Source: Mucilaginibacter auburnensis (GTDB taxonomy: Bacteria > Bacteroidota > Bacteroidia > Sphingobacteriales > Sphingobacteriaceae). From it: DNA of 64,000 nucleotides. Within the stretch, counting starts at the first letter, position 1; every line of letters begins with the position of its first letter. This document shows positions 45,806 through 54,566 of the stretch, piece after piece. The translations under genes were made by a program, and so were the position numbers. The notes beneath the pieces are model-generated. The model saw only the letters and a program-made list of their open reading frames with translations, was not told where the DNA came from and did not search any database. The stretch spans positions 868,001-932,000 of the forward strand of contig NZ_PGFJ01000001.1 of NCBI RefSeq assembly GCF_002797815.1, in the 5' to 3' direction.

Positions 45806-47329
45806 TTAAAGTTGCACTGTTAAATGCGCGAAGTACTCTTTACCGCTTTGCCGTATCATCAGTTCGTGCCTGTCTGGATATAATAGCTGCAGGCGTTGCT
45901 TTACATTTTCTAAACCAATACCGTTATTGTTTTTTTCAGGGTCCGTTCCGGTTTTTTGATGTACGCTGTTGTAGATGTCAAAAAATAACTTGTTATCTTC
46001 TGTATGCAGCGATATTTTGATGTACGATGCCTCACGCAGACTAATGCCGTGCTTAAAGGCATTCTCAACAAAAGGTATCAATAACATAGGGGCAATCTGT
46101 AGTCCGTTTATTGTTTCCTCAATCTCTGTTTGAATAACAATATCCGGTGATGTATGCGTCCGTAGTTTTTGCAGGTCGATGTAATTTTTCAGGTAATCAA
46201 CCTCTCGCAACAACGATATTTTTTCCTGCGTATTCTCATGCAGCATAAAACGCATCATATCGCCCAGTTTTTGAATGCCTTCGCCTGTAAGGTCCGCGTG
46301 TTCCTGTATAGCAGTGCCGTAAAGGGTGTTTAAGGCATTGAATAAAAAGTGCGGATTGATCTGTGATCGTAGAAAATCAAGATTGGCTGATGATTGACCG
46401 AGTGCAGTTTTTAAGCCCGAAATTTCTTTAAAAAGGTTTAAACGATGATGGTAAACGGCCCAACTTAAAGGCACGGTTACGGCGATCTGAAACAATACGT
46501 ATAAAAAAGCAATGACAAATAACATGGTTTGGTTTCGCCTCAAACCATTCAAAGCCAAAAAGAAAACAAAAACCAGTAAAAGTATAACCAAACCAATAAG
46601 CGCCATCCTGGCCCAATAGATCCAAAAGTCTTTACCCTGATTTTTGATCTGAGGAATTAACGCTAATGACGTATACAGATATACCGGTATTGCAGGCAAT
46701 ATTGCCCATATCCATAGTAAGATAAGGTTATCGCGAACATCAGCAGTTACCAGTAACCTAAATACAACAAACCATACTACTACTGCCCAAAACGACTCAA
46801 GTAATACTCTTTTTGCATGAGCGGATAAATTTTCTACTGCTTTGAATAAAAATCCCTCATATTTAACGTACGAATAAATGATGTAAACACCCGCAATAAA
46901 GCATAGCTTTAAGAGGTTGCGTATAGCTAATTTTATGCCCGTGGCAATGTTAAACCGGATATCCTCAAAAAAGTAGTAGAACGAGTAACTTTTCCATATG
47001 TCTGACAATGTCCAAAACAAAACTACTGTGGCAAATGGTACTAACGCTAACAGGATATTTGTTGCAATTGCATCATTGTTGGCAACAAGAAACCTTTTAA
47101 CTAATATAAAGTGAATATATATATAGGCGATATAAAGTACAAAAAAATTGAAAAACCGTGGGAGGAAAGCATTTGTACTATATGAGTCTATTGAATTAAT
47201 TGCCGGCGACGACCAATAACCGTTTTCGATAGTAACCTTTAACAGATTTAATACAAGCAGCAAAAAGCACGCGGTAACAACCCAAAACTCTTTTTTGTTA
47301 TATTTTTCAATAGCTAAGCCGTATTCCAT
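45806..47329 (-). CDS. LytS-type membrane sensor histidine kinase
   Basis: A 507-residue kinase with about eight membrane segments in the first ~290 residues, then a HisKA-type His (SQINPHFLFNALNTL) and a HATPase domain (MLLIPFVENAFKHG, NNGIGLENVKQRL), the pattern of the His_kinase family PF06580. With the LytTR regulator downstream it forms a two-component system; the stimulus is unknown. Bacteroidota LytTR systems often control outer-membrane or cell-surface genes. Confidence 0.9.
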   Translation of the reverse strand: MEYGLAIEKYNKKEFWVVTACFLLLVLNLLKVTIENGYWSSPAINSIDSYSTNAFLPRFFNFFVLYIAYIYIHFILVKRFLVANNDAIATNILLALVPFATVVLFWTLSDIWKSYSFYYFFEDIRFNIATGIKLAIRNLLKLCFIAGVYIIYSYVKYEGFLFKAVENLSAHAKRVLLESFWAVVVWFVVFRLLVTADVRDNLILLWIWAILPAIPVYLYTSLALIPQIKNQGKDFWIYWARMALIGLVILLLVFVFFLALNGLRRNQTMLFVIAFLYVLFQIAVTVPLSWAVYHHRLNLFKEISGLKTALGQSSANLDFLRSQINPHFLFNALNTLYGTAIQEHADLTGEGIQKLGDMMRFMLHENTQEKISLLREVDYLKNYIDLQKLRTHTSPDIVIQTEIEETINGLQIAPMLLIPFVENAFKHGISLREASYIKISLHTEDNKLFFDIYNSVHQKTGTDPEKNNNGIGLENVKQRLQLLYPDRHELMIRQSGKEYFAHLTVQL

Positions 47330-47429
47330 TGTAACGTGGTTTAAATATGCTGCAAGGTAAGCAGCAACCTGGCTCAGACTAAGCTTTTGTGATGAAATTG
47401 CTAAAGCAAGTGATGAAATGTATAGCGTA

Positions 47430-49217
47430 CTATGCTCCGTAGGGGTATTTATGTTTCTTTTTTAGTGCTTGGTCTTTTTTCTTTTTGGCCCTATCATCTT
47501 TTTTCTGCTTCATATCGGCCATTCGTTTTGTTACAGCCTGCTCGGTTTTAGCATCCAAACCTATGGTAGGCTTAAGGCCCGAAAGCATTACACGCCACTG
47601 CGTTTTAAAGAAGGAAAAGTCCTTTGGTCGTTTAAAGGCAACCTTGAATACACGTGGGGCTTCGCCCGGCTTATCCGGATTGTTATGTTTTAAAATAAAC
47701 AGGTTGGCAAATAAAGTAGGTATCAGTTTACGCGAGTACATCTGGCTATCACCCACACGCAGCAAGCGCACCTTTACATCGTTGTATAAAAGAGCAATAT
47801 TGCCATGTGCGCGGGTTGCATCGCCATACACATTAAAGTCATAGCTTTTTAGGGTGCCGTCGGTAATTTTCACCATAGCAAAAGCCATCGTTGCTTTGTT
47901 CATTGCTTCTAAGGGCATAGCACCTAAATGCCCTTTATAACTATACGGCGCGTTACGCGCCTGCAAATTAAACCTAAACGAAATATTAAGCTTACCCTGA
48001 CCCATAAACATGCTGTTAACTTCAGCGGTAGCAATGCTGTCTTTTTTTAGGGCGTTAGGATTAGTGGTAAGGTTTAGAAAAGTAGCGTTGGTGTTATTAA
48101 ACGAAAGCGTGCCGGTCTTTTTTGATTTTTTGCCTATTTCATTGTAGGTAACGTCCAGGTGCTTTATCTGTACAGTATCAATTATCAGGTCGGTTTTTAA
48201 TTTGCGCAAAGCCACATGCGGAAAGTTTTCCAACTTGTCTTTTTTAGTTGGCAGTTTATTAGGAGCATTAAACACATCAAACATGCCTCCCTTTATCATT
48301 AAACTACTGGCTGTAAGGCTGCGATATTTCTGGTAGGAAAGAAAATCAAAGTTGTTAAGTTGTATGGAATCTAACTCAACGGTCATCCTGTCTTTATTGC
48401 TTTTAGCAAAAAAGGCATCAACATCAACCGGGTCCAGTTTAAAGCCAGTAACGTGCAATTGCGATATTGCGGTGGAAAGCTTTAATCTTTTAAAACTATA
48501 CCTGTAAAGCCCGTCGGCTGAACGGCCGGCATAATTTTTTATGTCAGCTATTATATTTTTGCAGTATAACAGTCTGGAACGATCTGTTTGCGTAGTTGAA
48601 TCAATGAGCAGATCGTTTGCATGCAAGCTCATTTGTTTGATCTCAGAAACCTCCACCTTGTTACCCGAATAGTCATCGTATTTAAAAGAAATATTATCTA
48701 AAAATATATTGCCAACATGTGCCGACTTAAAATTCTTAGATAGCTTTTGCCAGGCTGTGCGGTGATCTTTGTCGGTGGTATCTTTAGTATGGTTAAGCTG
48801 ATAGCTGACTTGTATATGAGGAGAGTTGATGGCAATGCGGCCAACATCTATCACCTTGCTAAAGTATAGTTTAAAGGGATGGATCTCTGACACAATGATG
48901 CGGCGGGCATTGAACTTTACCAAATTATTGGGGGCAGTTCCGCGTTTGATGCGGCGCCTGTAAACGTCAGTATCAGGTGTTAGCGAAACGTTGTAGAGCA
49001 TTATTTTGCCCTGTAAAATGTGTAGCTGCGCATCCGAAAAATCAGCACGGTAAAGGCTATCACTCCCTTTAATTACAGCATCTCTGAGTTTACCCGCCAA
49101 TATAGGCGACCAATACCTGTTAATAACCAATGCTGCTATAAGCAATAGCACAACGGGTATAGTAATGGCCGCGGCAATTATCCGGCTGCGTTTGGTCCTC
49201 AAAAATTTAATAGCCAT
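47430..49217 (-). CDS. AsmA-like membrane-anchored protein (second of pair)
   Basis: A 595-residue protein with one N-terminal membrane helix (IIAAAITIPVVLLLIAALVI), a large periplasmic part with AsmA/DUF748-like repeats, and a lysine-rich C-terminal tail. It shares clear motifs with the neighbouring upstream protein (e.g. SDSLYRADFSD here, SDSLYRIEYSD there). AsmA-type proteins span the periplasm and move lipids between the membranes; this pair is a candidate for such a role. Confidence 0.75.
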   Translation of the reverse strand: MAIKFLRTKRSRIIAAAITIPVVLLLIAALVINRYWSPILAGKLRDAVIKGSDSLYRADFSDAQLHILQGKIMLYNVSLTPDTDVYRRRIKRGTAPNNLVKFNARRIIVSEIHPFKLYFSKVIDVGRIAINSPHIQVSYQLNHTKDTTDKDHRTAWQKLSKNFKSAHVGNIFLDNISFKYDDYSGNKVEVSEIKQMSLHANDLLIDSTTQTDRSRLLYCKNIIADIKNYAGRSADGLYRYSFKRLKLSTAISQLHVTGFKLDPVDVDAFFAKSNKDRMTVELDSIQLNNFDFLSYQKYRSLTASSLMIKGGMFDVFNAPNKLPTKKDKLENFPHVALRKLKTDLIIDTVQIKHLDVTYNEIGKKSKKTGTLSFNNTNATFLNLTTNPNALKKDSIATAEVNSMFMGQGKLNISFRFNLQARNAPYSYKGHLGAMPLEAMNKATMAFAMVKITDGTLKSYDFNVYGDATRAHGNIALLYNDVKVRLLRVGDSQMYSRKLIPTLFANLFILKHNNPDKPGEAPRVFKVAFKRPKDFSFFKTQWRVMLSGLKPTIGLDAKTEQAVTKRMADMKQKKDDRAKKKKDQALKKKHKYPYGA

Positions 49218-49231
49218 AATTAGTTTCCCGC

Positions 49232-51106
49232 CTACTTCTGCTCAGCTTCTTTCTTCGCCTTTTCCTTTTCCTCAAGCGCTTTTTCCTGTTCCTTTTTGCG
49301 CCTGCGTTCTTCCCGCCTCAATTTACGGTTTTCTTTGAATTTTTTGAACTGGTCAAGCACAGAACTCACTTTTTCTGCTACCTTTTGTATGCTGCCCTCA
49401 GTTTTCTTGTCTAAACCAATGCTTGGTTTTATTCCCTCTAACAAACCCTTGTATAAAAAGCTAAAAAAGGAAACCGTCGGTTCGCGCCCCATGTTTACAG
49501 GACCGGGTCTGAAAACACCTTTACTATCCGGGTTGTCATTCTCAATAATAAGGGAATTGGCTACAGTTGAAAGTAAGCCCTGGTTTTCAAAGCCTTTTCC
49601 GTTTGCGGCCTTTTTTAACAGTTGAACATTAAGATCTTTATAGTAGAATTTGACAATGCCTTTTCCGCCGTAATTAGTAGCATCAATATTAAAATCCAGG
49701 CGCTTAACTTTTGCTGAGCGTACTTGTACCATAGCCAATGGTTTAACCAAACGGTTAAGAACTCCTCCGTCAAAACCACCTAAATGGCCTGAGTAATTAA
49801 ACGCACCGTTTTTAGCGGCGAGGTCAAATTTGAAATTTACGTTAAGCGGCGCGGCATCCATAAAATAGGTGTTAATACTGGCGGTCATGAAATGATTTTT
49901 ACGCTTAACATCAGGGTCATTGGTAACATTTAAAAAGTGCCCATTAGTGTTTTTAAACGTAATAACACCTGTTTGACGAGTGGTGGCATCTGTTTCGGCA
50001 TAAGTGATATCAGTTTTTTTAATATTCAGGCGGCTCAGTTTCATATCTAAAGCCACCTTTTGCAAAGCCTGATGCGGGTCTTTACCTATTTTGCTGGTTT
50101 TTTTGCCTTTATAAATACCGTTGGCGTAAATGTTTACATCTGCATCTTCAATATCCATCACGCCGGCATATAGTTTTTGGTCGCGCAGAAAACGCTGCAG
50201 GTCAATGTCAGTAATGGCTATCTTTTTAAATTTAAGTGTGAAGATGTCACCACCCTCGCCTTTTTTTTCATAAAATTCGGCGCGACTGTAACGCGGTTTT
50301 AAATTAACCTTGTCCAGTTGTATCATGCGCTTTGCGGTCGAAAAATATATCCGGTCAATTTCTGAGGTGTATAAGCTGTCGGGCGTTTTAACCTTGTAAT
50401 TATTGATAATAAATTCAATGCCTTTGGTGTAGTAAAATCTGCTGCTGTCTTGCGCTGATAGCGAATCAACCAATAGCCCTGATATATTGATGTTCAGATT
50501 TTTAATCGCCGTTTGCTTAGTTACCGGTTCATTTTTATTAATGTAATTCAGGCTGATATCCTTAAGGGATATTGAATCAATACGGAGCTCCTTAAAGGCT
50601 TTTTTTATTATTTCATACGGCGTTTGTGGCTTGCCTACTTTAACTGTGTCGTTAAAAGCATAACGCTTGTTGATCACTGTCAGATCAGGTTTATCAATAG
50701 TGATGCTGTTAACGGCAAGTATTTTATCCTGATAAGCCTTTTTCGCGCCAATGTTTTTTATGGTGAGTTTATTTACACTCAGCATAAACAGGTTGTCGGG
50801 AGCTTTTTTATTACTTACCAGTTTGTTGTAAACTGCGGTATCGGGCACCAGTTTAAAATCTGATAGTGTCACATCGCCCGAAGCCAGGCTCACATCAAAA
50901 TCAGAATATTCTATTCGATACAAACTATCGCTTGATTGTTGCACCATCTCTTTTAACTTGGCTTGCAAAATGGGTTTCCACCTGTTATCGGCAAAATAAT
51001 GGTTGTAAGCATACCAGGCTGCGGCACCAATAATTAATACAAAACCTAACACAATGAAAGGCCAGCGGGGGAACTTTTTTTTCTGAGGTGAAGTAGTTTT
51101 ATCCAT
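49232..51106 (-). CDS. AsmA-like membrane-anchored protein (first of pair)
   Basis: A 624-residue paralog of the protein at 47430-49217, transcribed first, with 14 bases between the genes. It has one N-terminal helix (WPFIVLGFVLIIGAAAWYAY), the shared motif SDSLYRIEYSDFDV, extended beta-rich periplasmic domains and a highly charged C-terminus (RREERRRKKEQEKA, then KEKAKKEAEQ). The close tandem suggests the two act together, for example as a complex. Confidence 0.75.
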   Translation of the reverse strand: MDKTTSPQKKKFPRWPFIVLGFVLIIGAAAWYAYNHYFADNRWKPILQAKLKEMVQQSSDSLYRIEYSDFDVSLASGDVTLSDFKLVPDTAVYNKLVSNKKAPDNLFMLSVNKLTIKNIGAKKAYQDKILAVNSITIDKPDLTVINKRYAFNDTVKVGKPQTPYEIIKKAFKELRIDSISLKDISLNYINKNEPVTKQTAIKNLNINISGLLVDSLSAQDSSRFYYTKGIEFIINNYKVKTPDSLYTSEIDRIYFSTAKRMIQLDKVNLKPRYSRAEFYEKKGEGGDIFTLKFKKIAITDIDLQRFLRDQKLYAGVMDIEDADVNIYANGIYKGKKTSKIGKDPHQALQKVALDMKLSRLNIKKTDITYAETDATTRQTGVITFKNTNGHFLNVTNDPDVKRKNHFMTASINTYFMDAAPLNVNFKFDLAAKNGAFNYSGHLGGFDGGVLNRLVKPLAMVQVRSAKVKRLDFNIDATNYGGKGIVKFYYKDLNVQLLKKAANGKGFENQGLLSTVANSLIIENDNPDSKGVFRPGPVNMGREPTVSFFSFLYKGLLEGIKPSIGLDKKTEGSIQKVAEKVSSVLDQFKKFKENRKLRREERRRKKEQEKALEEKEKAKKEAEQK

Positions 51107-51193
51107 TTAAATTGTTGAGCATGAAACACTATAACAACAAAAGCGGAGAATTGTTAATTCTGCCAATCTGTCACTCGGTATATAAATTTTGTG

Positions 51194-51201
51194 TATTTTT
51201 G
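51194..51201 (+). promoter_or_regulatory. -7 promoter element upstream of miaB
   Basis: TATTTTTG fits TANNTTTG exactly, about 21 bases before the ATG at 51222. No convincing -33 TTTG was seen at the right distance, so the call is tentative. Confidence 0.3.
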
Positions 51202-51221
51202 CAGCTCAATTTTTATAAGCA

Positions 51222-52652
51222 ATGATAGATTTGGTTCTTCCGGATAAAACACATGATGAGAGCAGGCAGGGTGAGGCTTTGTTATTAGAGCCTGTTGATG
51301 GAAAAAATGCCGGGCGCAAACTATATATAGAAAGCTATGGCTGCGCCATGAATTTTTCTGACAGCGAGATTGTAGCTTCTATTTTATCAGAACAAGGTTT
51401 TGAAACCACCGGCGATTTCAACAGTGCCGATGTGGTATTTATCAATACCTGTTCTATCCGCGAAAATGCCGAAACACGTGTGCGCAACCGCCTGAAAGAA
51501 TTTAAGACTGCCAAGTCTAAAAATCCGGGAATGGTGGTAGGTGTGCTGGGTTGCATGGCCGAACGTTTGAAAGCAAAATTTTTAGAAGAAGAAAAACTGG
51601 TTGACGTAGTGGTAGGGCCTGATGCATATCGCGATCTTCCTAATCTGATAGACCAGGTTGATAGTGGTCAAAAGGCAGTAAACGTATTGCTCTCTCGCGA
51701 GGAAACTTATGCTGATATTAATCCGGTAAGACTTAACAGTAACGGTATAAACGCTTTTGTATCAATTATGCGCGGGTGCGACAACATGTGTTCGTTCTGC
51801 GTAGTGCCGTTTACCCGCGGCCGCGAGCGTAGCCGCGATCCGTTCTCAATAGTAAAAGAATCTACTGATTTGTTTAACGCGGGCTATCGTGAGGTTACTT
51901 TGCTGGGACAGAATGTTGATTCCTACAAATGGGCTAGCGAAGATGAAACTGAAAAGGTGAACTTCGCCAATTTGTTAGAGATGGTGGCGTTGATCAATCC
52001 TGATCTGCGTGTGCGTTTCTCTACCTCGCATCCCAAAGATATTACTGACGAAGTGCTGTATACCATGGCAAAGCATGATAATATCTGCAAATACATTCAT
52101 TTGCCGGTACAATCAGGCAATAGCCGCGTGTTGGAGTTGATGAACCGAACTTACGACCGTGAATGGTACATTAACCGTATTGACGCTATTCGCAGGATTA
52201 TGCCGGAGTGCGCTATCTCAACCGACGTAATAACCGGCTTTTGCAGCGAAACCGATGAAGAACATAAAGAGACAGTGAGCATGATGGAGTATGTAAAATA
52301 TGATTTTGCTTACATGTTTATGTATTCTGAAAGACCGGGAACGCTGGCAGCCAAGCGTTACGCTGATGATATACCTGAGCCTGTAAAGGCAGCACGCTTA
52401 ACTGAGATTGTTGCTTTGCAGCAGCAACATTCGCATCAGCGCCTGCAGGCGCAAATTGGCAAGGTTCAAAGGGTGTTGATTGAAGGGTTTTCAAAAAAAT
52501 CAAAGAACGATTATGCGGGCCGTACAGATCAAAATGCCATGATGGTATTTCCAGTTGATGAAAGATATAAACCTGGCCAATATGTTAATGTGATGGCGGA
52601 AAGATGCACTACGGCTACGTTGATGGGAAGAATAATCCCCCAAACCCCCTGA
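51222..52652 (+). CDS. miaB: tRNA-2-methylthio-N6-dimethylallyladenosine synthase
   Basis: A 476-residue radical-SAM methylthiotransferase that adds a methylthio group to i6A37 of tRNA. The N-terminal domain has its Cys ligands in [27 protein letters not shown] and VLGCMAE, the radical-SAM cluster in [18 protein letters not shown] (CxxxCxxC), and a C-terminal TRAM domain ([19 protein letters not shown]). The last few residues and the stop are contributed by the repeat that begins at 52637. Confidence 0.96.
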   Translation: MIDLVLPDKTHDESRQGEALLLEPVDGKNAGRKLYIESYGCAMNFSDSEIVASILSEQGFETTGDFNSADVVFINTCSIRENAETRVRNRLKEFKTAKSKNPGMVVGVLGCMAERLKAKFLEEEKLVDVVVGPDAYRDLPNLIDQVDSGQKAVNVLLSREETYADINPVRLNSNGINAFVSIMRGCDNMCSFCVVPFTRGRERSRDPFSIVKESTDLFNAGYREVTLLGQNVDSYKWASEDETEKVNFANLLEMVALINPDLRVRFSTSHPKDITDEVLYTMAKHDNICKYIHLPVQSGNSRVLELMNRTYDREWYINRIDAIRRIMPECAISTDVITGFCSETDEEHKETVSMMEYVKYDFAYMFMYSERPGTLAAKRYADDIPEPVKAARLTEIVALQQQHSHQRLQAQIGKVQRVLIEGFSKKSKNDYAGRTDQNAMMVFPVDERYKPGQYVNVMAERCTTATLMGRIIPQTP

Positions 52653-52756
52653 AGGGGAGTTATGGATTGAGGTAAAGCTTATTAATATAGTAATAACACT
52701 CCACCAATTCTCACATGCATTGGTGGCTTATATTCCCCCTTTAGGGGGCCAGGGGG
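52637..52756. repeat. Palindromic repeat element between miaB and the sigma-54 activator
   Basis: A 120-base element: left arm CCCCCAAACCCCCTGAAGGGG (52637-52657) and right arm CCCCCTTTAGGGGG-CCAGGGGG (52735-52756) are imperfect inverted copies, and a perfect inner hairpin CCACCAAT/ATTGGTGG lies at 52701-52726. The miaB stop is inside the left arm and the next ATG (52758) comes 2 bases after the right arm. It resembles a common family of C- and G-tract repeats in Bacteroidota. Confidence 0.8.
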
Positions 52757-52757
52757 T

Positions 52758-54020
52758 ATGGAGATACAAGAAATAAAACAACGCTTTGGCATCATCGGTA
52801 ATTCGCCGTTGTTGAACAGGGCAATAGATATAGCAAGACAAGTGGCACCTACCGATATTTCGGTACTTATTACCGGCGAAAGCGGTAGTGGTAAAGAGGT
52901 GTTCTCGCACATTATACACAACATCAGTCAGCGTAAACATGGGCCGTTTATAGCAGTTAACTGTGGCGCCATACCCGAGGGAACTATTGATTCGGAGCTG
53001 TTCGGTCACGAAAAAGGTGCATACACGGGCGCAGTTGGCGAGCGTAAAGGCTATTTTGAAACCGTTAACGGTGGCACCATATTTTTGGATGAGATTGCCG
53101 AAATGCCTTTGGGTACGCAGGCGCGTTTACTGCGGGTTTTAGAATCCGGCCAGTATATACGCGTAGGGTCATCAAAGGTAGAGAAAACCAACGTACGTGT
53201 TATAGCAGCTACCAATGTTGATGTTTATGATGCAGTAAAAAATGGAAAGTTTCGTGAGGACCTGTACTATCGTTTAAATACGGTTCCTTTACGCATCCCG
53301 TCGTTACGTGAAAGAAAGGAAGATATTTATCTGCTGTTCCGCAAATTTACATCAGACTTTACTGATAAATACCGTACTCCGCCTATTCAGTTAGATGAGG
53401 AAGCACAGCAGATACTGAGCAACTATGGTTGGCCGGGTAATGTAAGGCAGTTAAAAAATATGGCCGAACAGTTAGCGGTTTTAGAGCGAAATCACATGAT
53501 AACCGGGCAAACACTGCTAACCTATATTCCGTCTGACGGTAATAACCGTAACCTGCCCATGCGGTTAGACAATCAGCCTAAAGAAGATTTTTCTGAACGC
53601 GACATATTATACAAAGTGTTGTTTGATATGAAACGCGATATGGTAGAGCTTAAAAAGCTGGTTGTTGATATGATAGAGCACGGCGGTGCTGTGCCTAACT
53701 ATGCTAACCACTCGCAAACGCTTACGCAGTTGTACCGGGATATTGAATTGCCTGTTGCCACCGAGCCACAGTTTACCATACAGCAGCCCGTTAATGCCAT
53801 TAACAATATAACACCCGGGCCTATTGCTGCAAATGATGACGATTTTAGCATAACGCAACATACCGAAGAGGTAGAAGAATCGTTATCGTTGGTAGAAAAG
53901 GAATCAGACCTGATACGCAAGGCGCTTAAAAAGCATAAAGGCAAACGTAAGCTTGCTGCCAATGAGTTGGGTATATCAGAACGTACCTTGTATAGAAAAA
54001 TTAAAGAATTGAACCTGTAG
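52758..54020 (+). CDS. Sigma-54 interaction domain regulator without receiver
   Basis: A 420-residue enhancer-binding protein. The AAA+ domain starts at once: Walker A GESGSGKE (residues 40-47), GAYTGA (87-92; the loop that contacts sigma-54), Walker B FLDEIAEM and the sensor region WPGNVRQL. A Fis-type helix-turn-helix ends the protein (LAANELGISERTLYRKIKEL). No receiver, PAS or GAF domain precedes the AAA+ domain, and a ~120-residue linker lies between it and the DNA-binding domain. It is the first gene of a run with lptE and secG and is conserved in that place in many Bacteroidota. Confidence 0.92.
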   Translation: MEIQEIKQRFGIIGNSPLLNRAIDIARQVAPTDISVLITGESGSGKEVFSHIIHNISQRKHGPFIAVNCGAIPEGTIDSELFGHEKGAYTGAVGERKGYFETVNGGTIFLDEIAEMPLGTQARLLRVLESGQYIRVGSSKVEKTNVRVIAATNVDVYDAVKNGKFREDLYYRLNTVPLRIPSLRERKEDIYLLFRKFTSDFTDKYRTPPIQLDEEAQQILSNYGWPGNVRQLKNMAEQLAVLERNHMITGQTLLTYIPSDGNNRNLPMRLDNQPKEDFSERDILYKVLFDMKRDMVELKKLVVDMIEHGGAVPNYANHSQTLTQLYRDIELPVATEPQFTIQQPVNAINNITPGPIAANDDDFSITQHTEEVEESLSLVEKESDLIRKALKKHKGKRKLAANELGISERTLYRKIKELNL

Positions 54021-54023
54021 GTG

Positions 54024-54545
54024 ATGAAGAGATTACTGTTGATAACGCCTTTGCTGCTTAGCTTGTGCCTGATAACCCCAGGCTGCTATTCGCTTAAAAG
54101 CCAATCTATACCGGATGAGTTAAGAACCATTTATATAGGTTTTTTTGAAAATAACGCGCCGTTGGTAGTGAGTACTTTAAGCTCGACTTTTACAGAAGCT
54201 TTAAAAGCACGGGTACGTACAACCACGCGCCTCAGTGTAGTTAACGGAGAAGGCGATGCCAGCATGACGGGTGCGATAACCGATTACCGGAGTGCCCCGG
54301 TATCTATTCAAGCACCGGGCAATACTAATGCTCCTCCAATAGCTGGTGCACAGGCGCTAACTTTAACTGTTCGGGTTAAGTTTGACTTTCCGGCCGATAA
54401 GACGAAAACCCTTTCGTTTGACCAGAACTTCAGCAAGAGCATCAACTATTCGGGTAACCTGGCATCGCAGCAAGAGCAGTTGTTGCAAACGCTCAGCAAT
54501 CAGATCATCGACGATATTTTTAATAAAGCCTTTAATAATTGGTAA
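54024..54545 (+). CDS. lptE: LPS assembly lipoprotein LptE
   Basis: About 173 residues from the ATG at 54024 (a GTG at 54021 adds one). A lipobox ends at Cys21 (LITPGCYSLKSQ). The signature LptE-like opening SIPDELRTIYIGFFENNAP, then STFTEALKARVR, fits the Bacteroidota LptE family, which helps LptD assemble lipopolysaccharide in the outer membrane. It is coupled to the regulator gene (stop and start 3 bases apart) and followed by the acidic TPR-like gene. Confidence 0.85.
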   Translation: MKRLLLITPLLLSLCLITPGCYSLKSQSIPDELRTIYIGFFENNAPLVVSTLSSTFTEALKARVRTTTRLSVVNGEGDASMTGAITDYRSAPVSIQAPGNTNAPPIAGAQALTLTVRVKFDFPADKTKTLSFDQNFSKSINYSGNLASQQEQLLQTLSNQIIDDIFNKAFNNW

Positions 54546-54566
54546 CAATTTTTTAGCTTCAACGGC

